Assembly: GCA_030407085.1 (NCBI GenBank)
Contig: JAQOWT010000013.1
Location: forward strand, 62,001 to 126,000
Length of the DNA: 64,000 bases
Direction of reading: 5' to 3'
Origin: Trichopria drosophilae
Lineage: Eukaryota; Arthropoda; Insecta; Hymenoptera; Diapriidae
Shown one piece after another: positions 1 through 13,048 of this stretch (positions are counted from its first letter, which is position 1; the number at the start of each line of letters is the position of its first letter). The notes beneath the pieces were generated by a model, which saw nothing but the letters and a program-made list of their open reading frames with translations, was not told the DNA's origin and searched no databases. Both the position numbers and the translations under genes were made by a program.

Positions 1-522
1 ACCTGTCTACGAAAACTGAAAAATTTTGAACGGTAATGGGATAAGGACGTGTTTTCGTCTTTTTCTGGTAATATTTATATTACGGTCTACGGACCTGTCT
101 ACGAGAAATGAGATTAGGACAGTGCAATTTGAATATAAGCTTGTTTGCAGGATTTTCAACACGTATTCTGGTGTGCAGAAGACTCTTGTTATTTAAATAT
201 CGTCTTCCATATTTTTATCTTTAGAGATGTCGCGTCACATTCGTAATAAATATGCATCCAGTATTACATAGCAAATTTAAGTCGATATGAAAATTGTACT
301 ATTTTTCGTCAGTTTAGAATATTTCGATGAAATCATCAATGAAAAAATCATAGCGTCTTCTTGAATATACTCATTGCACTCGTAGTATCATCTAGCGTTT
401 CATAGCAACTACAAGAATTAATTAACTAGTCAGTTACATGGGAATTGACAAATTTTGAGCGATAATAGGTCAAGAAGTTGTATTTAGTTTTTTTCTGTTA
501 GTCTTTATGTTACAGTCTGCGG
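1..522 (+). repeat. Reference 522-bp satellite unit
   Basis: First complete unit, used here as the numbering reference. Hand count gives 77 C and 95 G, so 33% GC, with 20 CpG dinucleotides. It holds several short perfect palindromes: AAGCTT at 137-142, ATTTAAAT at 191-198, ATGCAT at 252-257, TTAATTAA at 418-425 and ACTAGT at 425-430. A-rich runs lie at 18-23 and 341-347 and a T run at 488-494. The motif GGACCTGTCTACGA occurs twice per unit, 92 bp apart. The main plus-strand frame from ATG at 110 is stopped by TAG inside ATCTTTAGAG. I do not recognise the family by name. Confidence 0.95.
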
Positions 523-614
523 ACCTGTCTACGAAAACTGAAAAATTTTGAACGGTAATGGGATAAGGACGTGTTTTCGTCTTTTTCTGGTAATATTTAT
601 ATTACGGTCTACGG
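451..614 (+). repeat. Ancient 92-bp internal duplication within the unit
   Basis: Unit positions 451-522 align with positions 22-92 of the next unit (544-614 here). Both start AATTTTGA(G/A)CG(A/G)TAAT, run through a T-rich core ending TTTTTCTG(T/G)TA, and end (A/C)(A/G)GTCT(G/A)CGG followed by ACCTGTCTACGA. Identity is roughly 70% by eye with one or two single-base gaps. The repeat offset is 92-93 bp. The pair recurs in every unit across the unit boundary. It suggests that the 522-bp unit grew from a shorter repeat by partial duplication followed by divergence. Confidence 0.75.
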
Positions 615-1044
615 ACCTGTCTACGAGAAATGAGATTAGGACAGTGCAATTTGAATATAAGCTTGTTTGCAGGATTTTCAACACGTATTCTGGTGTGCAG
701 AAGACTCTTGTTATTTAAATATCGTCTTCCATATTTTTATCTTTAGAGATGTCGCGTCACATTCGTAATAAATATGCATCCAGTATTACATAGCAAATTT
801 AAGTCGATATGAAAATTGTACTATTTTTCGTCAGTTTAGAATATTTCGATGAAATCATCAATGAAAAAATCATAGCGTCTTCTTGAATATACTCATTGCA
901 CTCGTAGTATCATCTAGCGTTTCATAGCAACTACAAGAATTAATTAACTAGTCAGTTACATGGGAATTGACAAATTTTGAGCGATAATAGGTCAAGAAGT
1001 TGTATTTAGTTTTTTTCTGTTAGTCTTTATGTTACAGTCTGCGG

Positions 1045-1566
1045 ACCTGTCTACGAAAACTGAAAAATTTTGAACGGTAATGGGATAAGGACGTGTTTTC
1101 GTCTTTTTCTGGTAATATTTATATTACGGTCTACGGACCTGTCTACGAGAAATGAGATTAGGACAGTGCAATTTGAATATAAGCTTGTTTGCAGGATTTT
1201 CAACACGTATTCTGGTGTGCAGAAGACTCTTGTTATTTAAATATCGTCTTCCATATTTTTATCTTTAGAGATGTCGCGTCACATTCGTAATAAATATGCA
1301 TCCAGTATTACATAGCAAATTTAAGTCGATATGAAAATTGTACTATTTTTCGTCAGTTTAGAATATTTCGATGAAATCATCAATGAAAAAATCATAGCGT
1401 CTTCTTGAATATACTCATTGCACTCGTAGTATCATCTAGCGTTTCATAGCAACTACAAGAATTAATTAACTAGTCACTTACATGGGAATTGACAAATTTT
1501 GAGCGATAGTAGTTCAAGAAGTTGTATTTAGTTTTTTTATGTTAGTCTTTATGTTACAGTCTGCGG
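1045..1566 (+). repeat. Variant unit, CACTTA type (copy 1)
   Basis: Complete unit that differs from its neighbours by a linked set of changes in its last 80 bases: TAGTCACTTACATG instead of TAGTCAGTTACATG, GAGCGATAGTAGTTC instead of GAGCGATAATAGGTC, and TTTTTTTATGTTAG instead of TTTTTTTCTGTTAG. The same set occurs once more in the window, at 18269-18790. Confidence 0.9.
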
Positions 1567-2610
1567 ACCTGTCTACGAAAACTGAAAAATTTTGAACGGT
1601 AATGGGATAAGGACGTGTTTTCGTCTTTTTCTGGTAATATTTATATTACGGTCTACGGACCTGTCTACGAGAAATGAGATTAGGACAGTGCAATTTGAAT
1701 ATAAGCTTGTTTGCAGGATTTTCAACACGTATTCTGGTGTGCAGAAGACTCTTGTTATTTAAATATCGTCTTCCATATTTTTATCTTTAGAGATGTCGCG
1801 TCACATTCGTAATAAATATGCATCCAGTATTACATAGCAAATTTAAGTCGATATGAAAATTGTACTATTTTTCGTCAGTTTAGAATATTTCGATGAAATC
1901 ATCAATGAAAAAATCATAGCGTCTTCTTGAATATACTCATTGCACTCGTAGTATCATCTAGCGTTTCATAGCAACTACAAGAATTAATTAACTAGTCAGT
2001 TACATGGGAATTGACAAATTTTGAGCGATAATAGGTCAAGAAGTTGTATTTAGTTTTTTTCTGTTAGTCTTTATGTTACAGTCTGCGGACCTGTCTACGA
2101 AAACTGAAAAATTTTGAACGGTAATGGGATAAGGACGTGTTTTCGTCTTTTTCTGGTAATATTTATATTACGGTCTACGGACCTGTCTACGAGAAATGAG
2201 ATTAGGACAGTGCAATTTGAATATAAGCTTGTTTGCAGGATTTTCAACACGTATTCTGGTGTGCAGAAGACTCTTGTTATTTAAATATCGTCTTCCATAT
2301 TTTTATCTTTAGAGATGTCGCGTCACATTCGTAATAAATATGCATCCAGTATTACATAGCAAATTTAAGTCGATATGAAAATTGTACTATTTTTCGTCAG
2401 TTTAGAATATTTCGATGAAATCATCAATGAAAAAATCATAGCGTCTTCTTGAATATACTCATTGCACTCGTAGTATCATCTAGCGTTTCATAGCAACTAC
2501 AAGAATTAATTAACTAGTCAGTTACATGGGAATTGACAAATTTTGAGCGATAATAGGTCAAGAAGTTGTATTTAGTTTTTTTCTGTTAGTCTTTATGTTA
2601 CAGTCTGCGG

Positions 2611-5600
2611 ACCTGTCTACGAAAACTGAAAAATTTTGAACGGTAATGGGATAAGGACGTGTTTTCGTCTTTTTCTGGTAATATTTATATTACGGTCTAC
2701 GGACCTGTCTACGAGAAATGAGATTAGGACAGTGCAATTTGAATATAAGCTTGTTTGCAGGATTTTCAACACGTATTCTGGTGTGCAGAAGACTCTTGTT
2801 ATTTAAATATCGTCTTCCATATTTTTATCTTTAGAGATGTCGCGTCACATTCGTAATAAATATGCATCCAGTATTACATAGCAAATTTAAGTCGATATGA
2901 AAATTGTACTATTTTTCGTCAGTTTAGAATATTTCGATGAAATCATCAATGAAAAAATCATAGCGTCTTCTTGAATATACTCATTGCACTCGTAGTATCA
3001 TCTAGCGTTTCATAGCAACTACAAGAATTAATTAACTAGTCAGTTACATGGGAATTGACAAATTTTAAGCGATAATAGTTCAAGAAGTTGTATTTAGTTT
3101 TTTTCTGTTAGTCTTTATGTTACAGTCTGCGGACCTGTCTACGAAAACTGAAAAATTTTGAACGGTAATGGGATAAGGACGTGTTTTCGTCTTTTTCTGG
3201 TAATATTTATATTACGGTCTACGGACCTGTCTACGAGAAATGAGATTAGGACAGTGCAATTTGAATATAAGCTTGTTTGCAGGATTTTCAACACGTATTC
3301 TGGTGTGCAGAAGACTCTTGTTATTTAAATATCGTCTTCCATATTTTTATCTTTAGAGATGTCGCGTCACATTCGTAATAAATATGCATCCAGTATTACA
3401 TAGCAAATTTAAGTCGATATGAAAATTGTACTATTTTTCGTCAGTTTAGAATATTTCGATGAAATCATCAATGAAAAAATCATAGCGTCTTCTTGAATAT
3501 ACTCATTGCACTCGTAGTATCATCTAGCGTTTCATAGCAACTACAAGAATTAATTAACTAGTCAGTTACATGGGAATTGACAAATTTTGAGCGATAATAG
3601 GTCAAGAAGTTGTATTTAGTTTTTTTCTGTTAGTCTTTATGTTACAGTCTGCGGACCTGTCTACGAAAACTGAAAAATTTTGAACGGTAATGGGATAAGG
3701 ACGTGTTTTCGTCTTTTTCTGGTAATATTTATATTACGGTCTACGGACCTGTCTACGAGAAATGAGATTAGGACAGTGCAATTTGAATATAAGCTTGTTT
3801 GCAGGATTTTCAACACGTATTCTGGTGTGCAGAAGACTCTTGTTATTTAAATATCGTCTTCCATATTTTTATCTTTAGAGATGTCGCGTCACATTCGTAA
3901 TAAATATGCATCCAGTATTACATAGCAAATTTAAGTCGATATGAAAATTGTACTATTTTTCGTCAGTTTAGAATATTTCGATGAAATCATCAATGAAAAA
4001 ATCATAGCGTCTTCTTGAATATACTCATTGCACTCGTAGTATCATCTAGCGTTTCATAGCAACTACAAGAATTAATTAACTAGTCAGTTACATGGGAATT
4101 GACAAATTTTGAGCGATAATAGTTCAAGAAGTTGTATTTAGTTTTTTTCTGTTAGTCTTTATGTTACAGTCTGCGGACCTGTCTACGAAAACTGAAAAAT
4201 TTTGAACGGTAATGGGATAAGGACGTGTTTTCGTCTTTTTCTGGTAATATTTATATTACGGTCTACGGACCTGTCTACGAGAAATGAGATTAGGACAGTG
4301 CAATTTGAATATAAGCTTGTTTGCAGGATTTTCAACACGTATTCTGGTGTGCAGAAGACTCTTGTTATTTAAATATCGTCTTCCATATTTTTATCTTTAG
4401 AGATGTCGCGTCACATTCGTAATAAATATGCATCCAGTATTACATAGCAAATTTAAGTCGATATGAAAATTGTACTATTTTTCGTCAGTTTAGAATATTT
4501 CGATGAAATCATCAATGAAAAAATCATAGCGTCTTCTTGAATATACTCATTGCACTCGTAGTATCATCTAGCGTTTCATAGCAACTACAAGAATTAATTA
4601 ACTAGTCAGTTACATGGGAATTGACAAATTTTGAGCGATAATAGGTCAAGAAGTTGTATTTAGTTTTTTTCTGTTAGTCTTTATGTTACAGTCTGCGGAC
4701 CTGTCTACGAAAACTGAAAAATTTTGAACGGTAATGGGATAAGGACGTGTTTTCGTCTTTTTCTGGTAATATTTATATTACGGTCTACGGACCTGTCTAC
4801 GAGAAATGAGATTAGGACAGTGCAATTTGAATATAAGCTTGTTTGCAGGATTTTCAACACGTATTCTGGTGTGCAGAAGACTCTTGTTATTTAAATATCG
4901 TCTTCCATATTTTTATCTTTAGAGATGTCGCGTCACATTCGTAATAAATATGCATCCAGTATTACATAGCAAATTTAAGTCGATATGAAAATTGTACTAT
5001 TTTTCGTCAGTTTAGAATATTTCGATGAAATCATCAATGAAAAAATCATAGCGTCTTCTTGAATATACTCATTGCACTCGTAGTATCATCTAGCGTTTCA
5101 TAGCAACTACAAGAATTAATTAACTAGTCAGTTACATGGGAATTGACAAATTTTGAGCGATAATAGGTCAAGAAGTTGTATTTAGTTTTTTTCTGTTAGT
5201 CTTTATGTTACAGTCTGCGGACCTGTCTACGAAAACTGAAAAATTTTGAACGGTAATGGGATAAGGACGTGTTTTCGTCTTTTTCTGGTAATATTTATAT
5301 TACGGTCTACGGACCTGTCTACGAGAAATGAGATTAGGACAGTGCAATTTGAATATAAGCTTGTTTGCAGGATTTTCAACACGTATTCTGGTGTGCAGAA
5401 GACTCTTGTTATTTAAATATCGTCTTCCATATTTTTATCTTTAGAGATGTCGCGTCACATTCGTAATAAATATGCATCCAGTATTACATAGCAAATTTAA
5501 GTCGATATGAAAATTGTACTATTTTTCGTCAGTTTAGAATATTTCGATGAAATCATCAATGAAAAAATCATAGCGTCTTCTTGAATATACTCATTGCACT

Positions 5601-5742
5601 CGTAGTATCATCTAGCGTTTCATAGCAACTACAAGAATTAATTAACTAGTCAGTTACATGGGAATTGACAAATTTTGAGCGATAATAGTTCAAGAAGTTG
5701 TATTTAGTTTTTTTCTGTTAGTCTTTATGTTACAGTCTGCGG
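2611..5742 (+). repeat. Six units with alternating 469 G/T allele
   Basis: Within this stretch the units starting at 2611, 3655 and 5221 carry GATAATAGTTC (T at unit position 469), while those at 3133, 4177 and 4699 carry GATAATAGGTC. The unit at 2611 also has a private TTTTAAGC in place of TTTTGAGC. Outside this stretch the T allele with G at 461 appears again at 13571-14092. Otherwise these units match the block 1 consensus. Confidence 0.85.
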
Positions 5743-8700
5743 ACCTGTCTACGAAAACTGAAAAATTTTGAACGGTAATGGGATAAGGACGTGTTTTCGT
5801 CTTTTTCTGGTAATATTTATATTACGGTCTACGGACCTGTCTACGAGAAATGAGATTAGGACAGTGCAATTTGAATATAAGCTTGTTTGCAGGATTTTCA
5901 ACACGTATTCTGGTGTGCAGAAGACTCTTGTTATTTAAATATCGTCTTCCATATTTTTATCTTTAGAGATGTCGCGTCACATTCGTAATAAATATGCATC
6001 CAGTATTACATAGCAAATTTAAGTCGATATGAAAATTGTACTATTTTTCGTCAGTTTAGAATATTTCGATGAAATCATCAATGAAAAAATCATAGCGTCT
6101 TCTTGAATATACTCATTGCACTCGTAGTATCATCTAGCGTTTCATAGCAACTACAAGAATTAATTAACTAGTCAGTTACATGGGAATTGACAAATTTTGA
6201 GCGATAATAGGTCAAGAAGTTGTATTTAGTTTTTTTCTGTTAGTCTTTATGTTACAGTCTGCGGACCTGTCTACGAAAACTGAAAAATTTTGAACGGTAA
6301 TGGGATAAGGACGTGTTTTCGTCTTTTTCTGGTAATATTTATATTACGGTCTACGGACCTGTCTACGAGAAATGAGATTAGGACAGTGCAATTTGAATAT
6401 AAGCTTGTTTGCAGGATTTTCAACACGTATTCTGGTGTGCAGAAGACTCTTGTTATTTAAATATCGTCTTCCATATTTTTATCTTTAGAGATGTCGCGTC
6501 ACATTCGTAATAAATATGCATCCAGTATTACATAGCAAATTTAAGTCGATATGAAAATTGTACTATTTTTCGTCAGTTTAGAATATTTCGATGAAATCAT
6601 CAATGAAAAAATCATAGCGTCTTCTTGAATATACTCATTGCACTCGTAGTATCATCTAGCGTTTCATAGCAACTACAAGAATTAATTAACTAGTCAGTTA
6701 CATGGGAATTGACAAATTTTGAGCGATAATAGGTCAAGAAGTTGTATTTAGTTTTTTTCTGTTAGTCTTTATGTTACAGTCTGCGGACCTGTCTACGAAA
6801 ACTGAAAAATTTTGAACGGTAATGGGATAAGGACGTGTTTTCGTCTTTTTCTGGTAATATTTATATTACGGTCTACGGACCTGTCTACGAGAAATGAGAT
6901 TAGGACAGTGCAATTTGAATATAAGCTTGTTTGCAGGATTTTCAACACGTATTCTGGTGTGCAGAAGACTCTTGTTATTTAAATATCGTCTTCCATATTT
7001 TTATCTTTAGAGATGTCGCGTCACATTCGTAATAAATATGCATCCAGTATTACATAGCAAATTTAAGTCGATATGAAAATTGTACTATTTTTCGTCAGTT
7101 TAGAATATTTCGATGAAATCATCAATGAAAAAATCATAGCGTCTTCTTGAATATACTCATTGCACTCGTAGTATCATCTAGCGTTTCATAGCAACTACAA
7201 GAATTAATTAACTAGTCAGTTACATGGGAATTGACAAATTTTGAGCGATAATAGGTCAAGAAGTTGTATTTAGTTTTTTTCTGTTAGTCTTTATGTTACA
7301 GTCTGCGGACCTGTCTACGAAAACTGAAAAATTTTGAACGGTAATGGGATAAGGACGTGTTTTCGTCTTTTTCTGGTAATATTTATATTACGGTCTACGG
7401 ACCTGTCTACGAGAAATGAGATTAGGACAGTGCAATTTGAATATAAGCTTGTTTGCAGGATTTTCAACACGTATTCTGGTGTGCAGAAGACTCTTGTTAT
7501 TTAAATATCGTCTTCCATATTTTTATCTTTAGAGATGTCGCGTCACATTCGTAATAAATATGCATCCAGTATTACATAGCAAATTTAAGTCGATATGAAA
7601 ATTGTACTATTTTTCGTCAGTTTAGAATATTTCGATGAAATCATCAATGAAAAAATCATAGCGTCTTCTTGAATATACTCATTGCACTCGTAGTATCATC
7701 TAGCGTTTCATAGCAACTACAAGAATTAATTAACTAGTCAGTTACATGGGAATTGACAAATTTTGAGCGATAATAGGTCAAGAAGTTGTATTTAGTTTTT
7801 TTCTGTTAGTCTTTATGTTACAGTCTGCGGACCTGTCTACGAAAACTGAAAAATTTTGAACGGTAATGGGATAAGGACGTGTTTTCGTCTTTTTCTGGTA
7901 ATATTTATATTACGGTCTACGGACCTGTCTACGAGAAATGAGATTAGGACAGTGCAATTTGAATATAAGCTTGTTTGCAGGATTTTCAACACGTATTCTG
8001 GTGTGCAGAAGACTCTTGTTATTTAAATATCGTCTTCCATATTTTTATCTTTAGAGATGTCGCGTCACATTCGTAATAAATATGCATCCAGTATTACATA
8101 GCAAATTTAAGTCGATATGAAAATTGTACTATTTTTCGTCAGTTTAGAATATTTCGATGAAATCATCAATGAAAAAATCATAGCGTCTTCTTGAATATAC
8201 TCATTGCACTCGTAGTATCATCTAGCGTTTCATAGCAACTACAAGAATTAATTAACTAGTCAGTTACATGGGAATTGACAAATTTTGAGCGATAATAGGT
8301 CAAGAAGTTGTATTTAGTTTTTTTCTGTTAGTCTTTATGTTACAGTCTGCGGACCTGTCTACGAAAACTGAAAAATTTTGAACGGTAATGGGATAAGGAC
8401 GTGTTTTCGTCTTTTTCTGGTAATATTTATATTACGGTCTACGGACCTGTCTACGAGAAATGAGATTAGGACAGTGCAATTTGAATATAAGCTTGTTTGC
8501 AGGATTTTCAACACGTATTCTGGTGTGCAGAAGACTCTTGTTATTTAAATATCGTCTTCCATATTTTTATCTTTAGAGATGTCGCGTCACATTCGTAATA
8601 AATATGCATCCAGTATTACATAGCAAATTTAAGTCGATATGAAAATTGTACTATTTTTCGTCAGTTTAGAATATTTCGATGAAATCATCAATGAAAAAAT

Positions 8701-11700
8701 CATAGCGTCTTCTTGAATATACTCATTGCACTCGTAGTATCATCTAGCGTTTCATAGCAACTACAAGAATTAATTAACTAGTCAGTTACATGGGAATTGA
8801 CAAATTTTGAGCGATAATAGGTCAAGAAGTTGTATTTAGTTTTTTTCTGTTAGTCTTTATGTTACAGTCTGCGGACCTGTCTACGAAAACTGAAAAATTT
8901 TGAACGGTAATGGGATAAGGACGTGTTTTCGTCTTTTTCTGGTAATATTTATATTACGGTCTACGGACCTGTCTACGAGAAATGAGATTAGGACAGTGCA
9001 ATTTGAATATAAGCTTGTTTGCAGGATTTTCAACACGTATTCTGGTGTGCAGAAGACTCTTGTTATTTAAATATCGTCTTCCATATTTTTATCTTTAGAG
9101 ATGTCGCGTCACATTCGTAATAAATATGCATCCAGTATTACATAGCAAATTTAAGTCGATATGAAAATTGTACTATTTTTCGTCAGTTTAGAATATTTCG
9201 ATGAAATCATCAATGAAAAAATCATAGCGTCTTCTTGAATATACTCATTGCACTCGTAGTATCATCTAGCGTTTCATAGCAACTACAAGAATTAATTAAC
9301 TAGTCAGTTACATGGGAATTGACAAATTTTGAGCGATAATAGGTCAAGAAGTTGTATTTAGTTTTTTTCTGTTAGTCTTTATGTTACAGTCTGCGGACCT
9401 GTCTACGAAAACTGAAAAATTTTGAACGGTAATGGGATAAGGACGTGTTTTCGTCTTTTTCTGGTAATATTTATATTACGGTCTACGGACCTGTCTACGA
9501 GAAATGAGATTAGGACAGTGCAATTTGAATATAAGCTTGTTTGCAGGATTTTCAACACGTATTCTGGTGTGCAGAAGACTCTTGTTATTTAAATATCGTC
9601 TTCCATATTTTTATCTTTAGAGATGTCGCGTCACATTCGTAATAAATATGCATCCAGTATTACATAGCAAATTTAAGTCGATATGAAAATTGTACTATTT
9701 TTCGTCAGTTTAGAATATTTCGATGAAATCATCAATGAAAAAATCATAGCGTCTTCTTGAATATACTCATTGCACTCGTAGTATCATCTAGCGTTTCATA
9801 GCAACTACAAGAATTAATTAACTAGTCAGTTACATGGGAATTGACAAATTTTGAGCGATAATAGGTCAAGAAGTTGTATTTAGTTTTTTTCTGTTAGTCT
9901 TTATGTTACAGTCTGCGGACCTGTCTACGAAAACTGAAAAATTTTGAACGGTAATGGGATAAGGACGTGTTTTCGTCTTTTTCTGGTAATATTTATATTA
10001 CGGTCTACGGACCTGTCTACGAGAAATGAGATTAGGACAGTGCAATTTGAATATAAGCTTGTTTGCAGGATTTTCAACACGTATTCTGGTGTGCAGAAGA
10101 CTCTTGTTATTTAAATATCGTCTTCCATATTTTTATCTTTAGAGATGTCGCGTCACATTCGTAATAAATATGCATCCAGTATTACATAGCAAATTTAAGT
10201 CGATATGAAAATTGTACTATTTTTCGTCAGTTTAGAATATTTCGATGAAATCATCAATGAAAAAATCATAGCGTCTTCTTGAATATACTCATTGCACTCG
10301 TAGTATCATCTAGCGTTTCATAGCAACTACAAGAATTAATTAACTAGTCAGTTACATGGGAATTGACAAATTTTGAGCGATAATAGGTCAAGAAGTTGTA
10401 TTTAGTTTTTTTCTGTTAGTCTTTATGTTACAGTCTGCGGACCTGTCTACGAAAACTGAAAAATTTTGAACGGTAATGGGATAAGGACGTGTTTTCGTCT
10501 TTTTCTGGTAATATTTATATTACGGTCTACGGACCTGTCTACGAGAAATGAGATTAGGACAGTGCAATTTGAATATAAGCTTGTTTGCAGGATTTTCAAC
10601 ACGTATTCTGGTGTGCAGAAGACTCTTGTTATTTAAATATCGTCTTCCATATTTTTATCTTTAGAGATGTCGCGTCACATTCGTAATAAATATGCATCCA
10701 GTATTACATAGCAAATTTAAGTCGATATGAAAATTGTACTATTTTTCGTCAGTTTAGAATATTTCGATGAAATCATCAATGAAAAAATCATAGCGTCTTC
10801 TTGAATATACTCATTGCACTCGTAGTATCATCTAGCGTTTCATAGCAACTACAAGAATTAATTAACTAGTCAGTTACATGGGAATTGACAAATTTTGAGC
10901 GATAATAGGTCAAGAAGTTGTATTTAGTTTTTTTTTTAGTCTTTATGTTACAGTCTGCGGACCTGTCTACGAAAACTGAAAAATTTTGAACGGTAATGGG
11001 ATAAGGACGTGTTTTCGTCTTTTTCTGGTAATATTTATATTACGGTCTACGGACCTGTCTACGAGAAATGAGATTAGGACAGTGCAATTTGAATATAAGC
11101 TTGTTTGCAGGATTTTCAACACGTATTCTGGTGTGCAGAAGACTCTTGTTATTTAAATATCGTCTTCCATATTTTTATCTTTAGAGATGTCGCGTCACAT
11201 TCGTAATAAATATGCATCCAGTATTACATAGCAAATTTAAGTCGATATGAAAATTGTACTATTTTTCGTCAGTTTAGAATATTTCGATGAAATCATCAAT
11301 GAAAAAATCATAGCGTCTTCTTGAATATACTCATTGCACTCGTAGTATCATCTAGCGTTTCATAGCAACTACAAGAATTAATTAACTAGTCAGTTACATG
11401 GGAATTGACAAATTTTGAGCGATAATAGGTCAAGAAGTTGTATTTAGTTTTTTTCTGTTAGTCTTTATGTTACAGTCTGCGGACCTGTCTACGAAAACTG
11501 AAAAATTTTGAACGGTAATGGGATAAGGACGTGTTTTCGTCTTTTTCTGGTAATATTTATATTACGGTCTACGGACCTGTCTACGAGAAATGAGATTAGG
11601 ACAGTGCAATTTGAATATAAGCTTGTTTGCAGGATTTTCAACACGTATTCTGGTGTGCAGAAGACTCTTGTTATTTAAATATCGTCTTCCATATTTTTAT

Positions 11701-13048
11701 CTTTAGAGATGTCGCGTCACATTCGTAATAAATATGCATCCAGTATTACATAGCAAATTTAAGTCGATATGAAAATTGTACTATTTTTCGTCAGTTTAGA
11801 ATATTTCGATGAAATCATCAATGAAAAAATCATAGCGTCTTCTTGAATATACTCATTGCACTCGTAGTATCATCTAGCGTTTCATAGCAACTACAAGAAT
11901 TAATTAACTAGTCAGTTACATGGGAATTGACAAATTTTGAGCGATAATAGGTCAAGAAGTTGTATTTAGTTTTTTTCTGTTAGTCTTTATGTTACAGTCT
12001 GCGGACCTGTCTACGAAAACTGAAAAATTTTGAACGGTAATGGGATAAGGACGTGTTTTCGTCTTTTTCTGGTAATATTTATATTACGGTCTACGGACCT
12101 GTCTACGAGAAATGAGATTAGGACAGTGCAATTTGAATATAAGCTTGTTTGCAGGATTTTCAACACGTATTCTGGTGTGCAGAAGACTCTTGTTATTTAA
12201 ATATCGTCTTCCATATTTTTATCTTTAGAGATGTCGCGTCACATTCGTAATAAATATGCATCCAGTATTACATAGCAAATTTAAGTCGATATGAAAATTG
12301 TACTATTTTTCGTCAGTTTAGAATATTTCGATGAAATCATCAATGAAAAAATCATAGCGTCTTCTTGAATATACTCATTGCACTCGTAGTATCATCTAGC
12401 GTTTCATAGCAACTACAAGAATTAATTAACTAGTCAGTTACATGGGAATTGACAAATTTTGAGCGATAATAGGTCAAGAAGTTGTATTTAGTTTTTTTCT
12501 GTTAGTCTTTATGTTACAGTCTGCGGACCTGTCTACGAAAACTGAAAAATTTTGAACGGTAATGGGATAAGGACGTGTTTTCGTCTTTTTCTGGTAATAT
12601 TTATATTACGGTCTACGGACCTGTCTACGAGAAATGAGATTAGGACAGTGCAATTTGAATATAAGCTTGTTTGCAGGATTTTCAACACGTATTCTGGTGT
12701 GCAGAAGACTCTTGTTATTTAAATATCGTCTTCCATATTTTTATCTTTAGAGATGTCGCGTCACATTCGTAATAAATATGCATCCAGTATTACATAGCAA
12801 ATTTAAGTCGATATGAAAATTGTACTATTTTTCGTCAGTTTAGAATATTTCGATGAAATCATCAATGAAAAAATCATAGCGTCTTCTTGAATATACTCAT
12901 TGCACTCGTAGTATCATCTAGCGTTTCATAGCAACTACAAGAATTAATTAACTAGTCAGTTACATGGGAATTGACAAATTTTGAGCGATAATAGGTCAAG
13001 AAGTTGTATTTAGTTTTTTTCTGTTAGTCTTTATGTTACAGTCTGCGG
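5743..13048 (+). repeat. Highly homogenised run of 14 units
   Basis: Fourteen consecutive units with no substitutions that I could see by eye, apart from the 2-bp contraction in the unit at 10441-10960. Uniformity over 7.3 kb suggests recent amplification or strong local homogenisation, in contrast with the mixed units on either side. An exact all-against-all comparison would be needed to prove identity. Confidence 0.8.
10441..10960 (+). repeat. 520-bp unit with contracted T tract
   Basis: The only short unit in block 1. At 10928-10937 the usual TTTTTTTCTGTT is replaced by ten T, a net loss of 2 bp. The next unit therefore starts at 10961 rather than 10963, and every later unit in block 1 is shifted by 2. 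It could be a real slippage or conversion event at the T run, or a homopolymer error in the assembly. Confidence 0.85.

Noticed and set aside
55..75. CENP-B-box-like motif starting TTCG (TTCGTCTTTTTCTGG).
   Set aside because: It lacks the required central A and the CGGG core; other TTCG sites in the unit also fail. No convincing box on either strand.
1..522. tRNA or RNA polymerase III promoter boxes inside the unit (a SINE-derived satellite).
   Set aside because: No convincing A-box and B-box pair and no A-rich tail at a unit end were seen.
349..522. Three-fold internal 174-bp repeat implied by the unit length.
   Set aside because: Comparing the three thirds by eye showed no consistent similarity; only the 92-bp offset duplication is supported.
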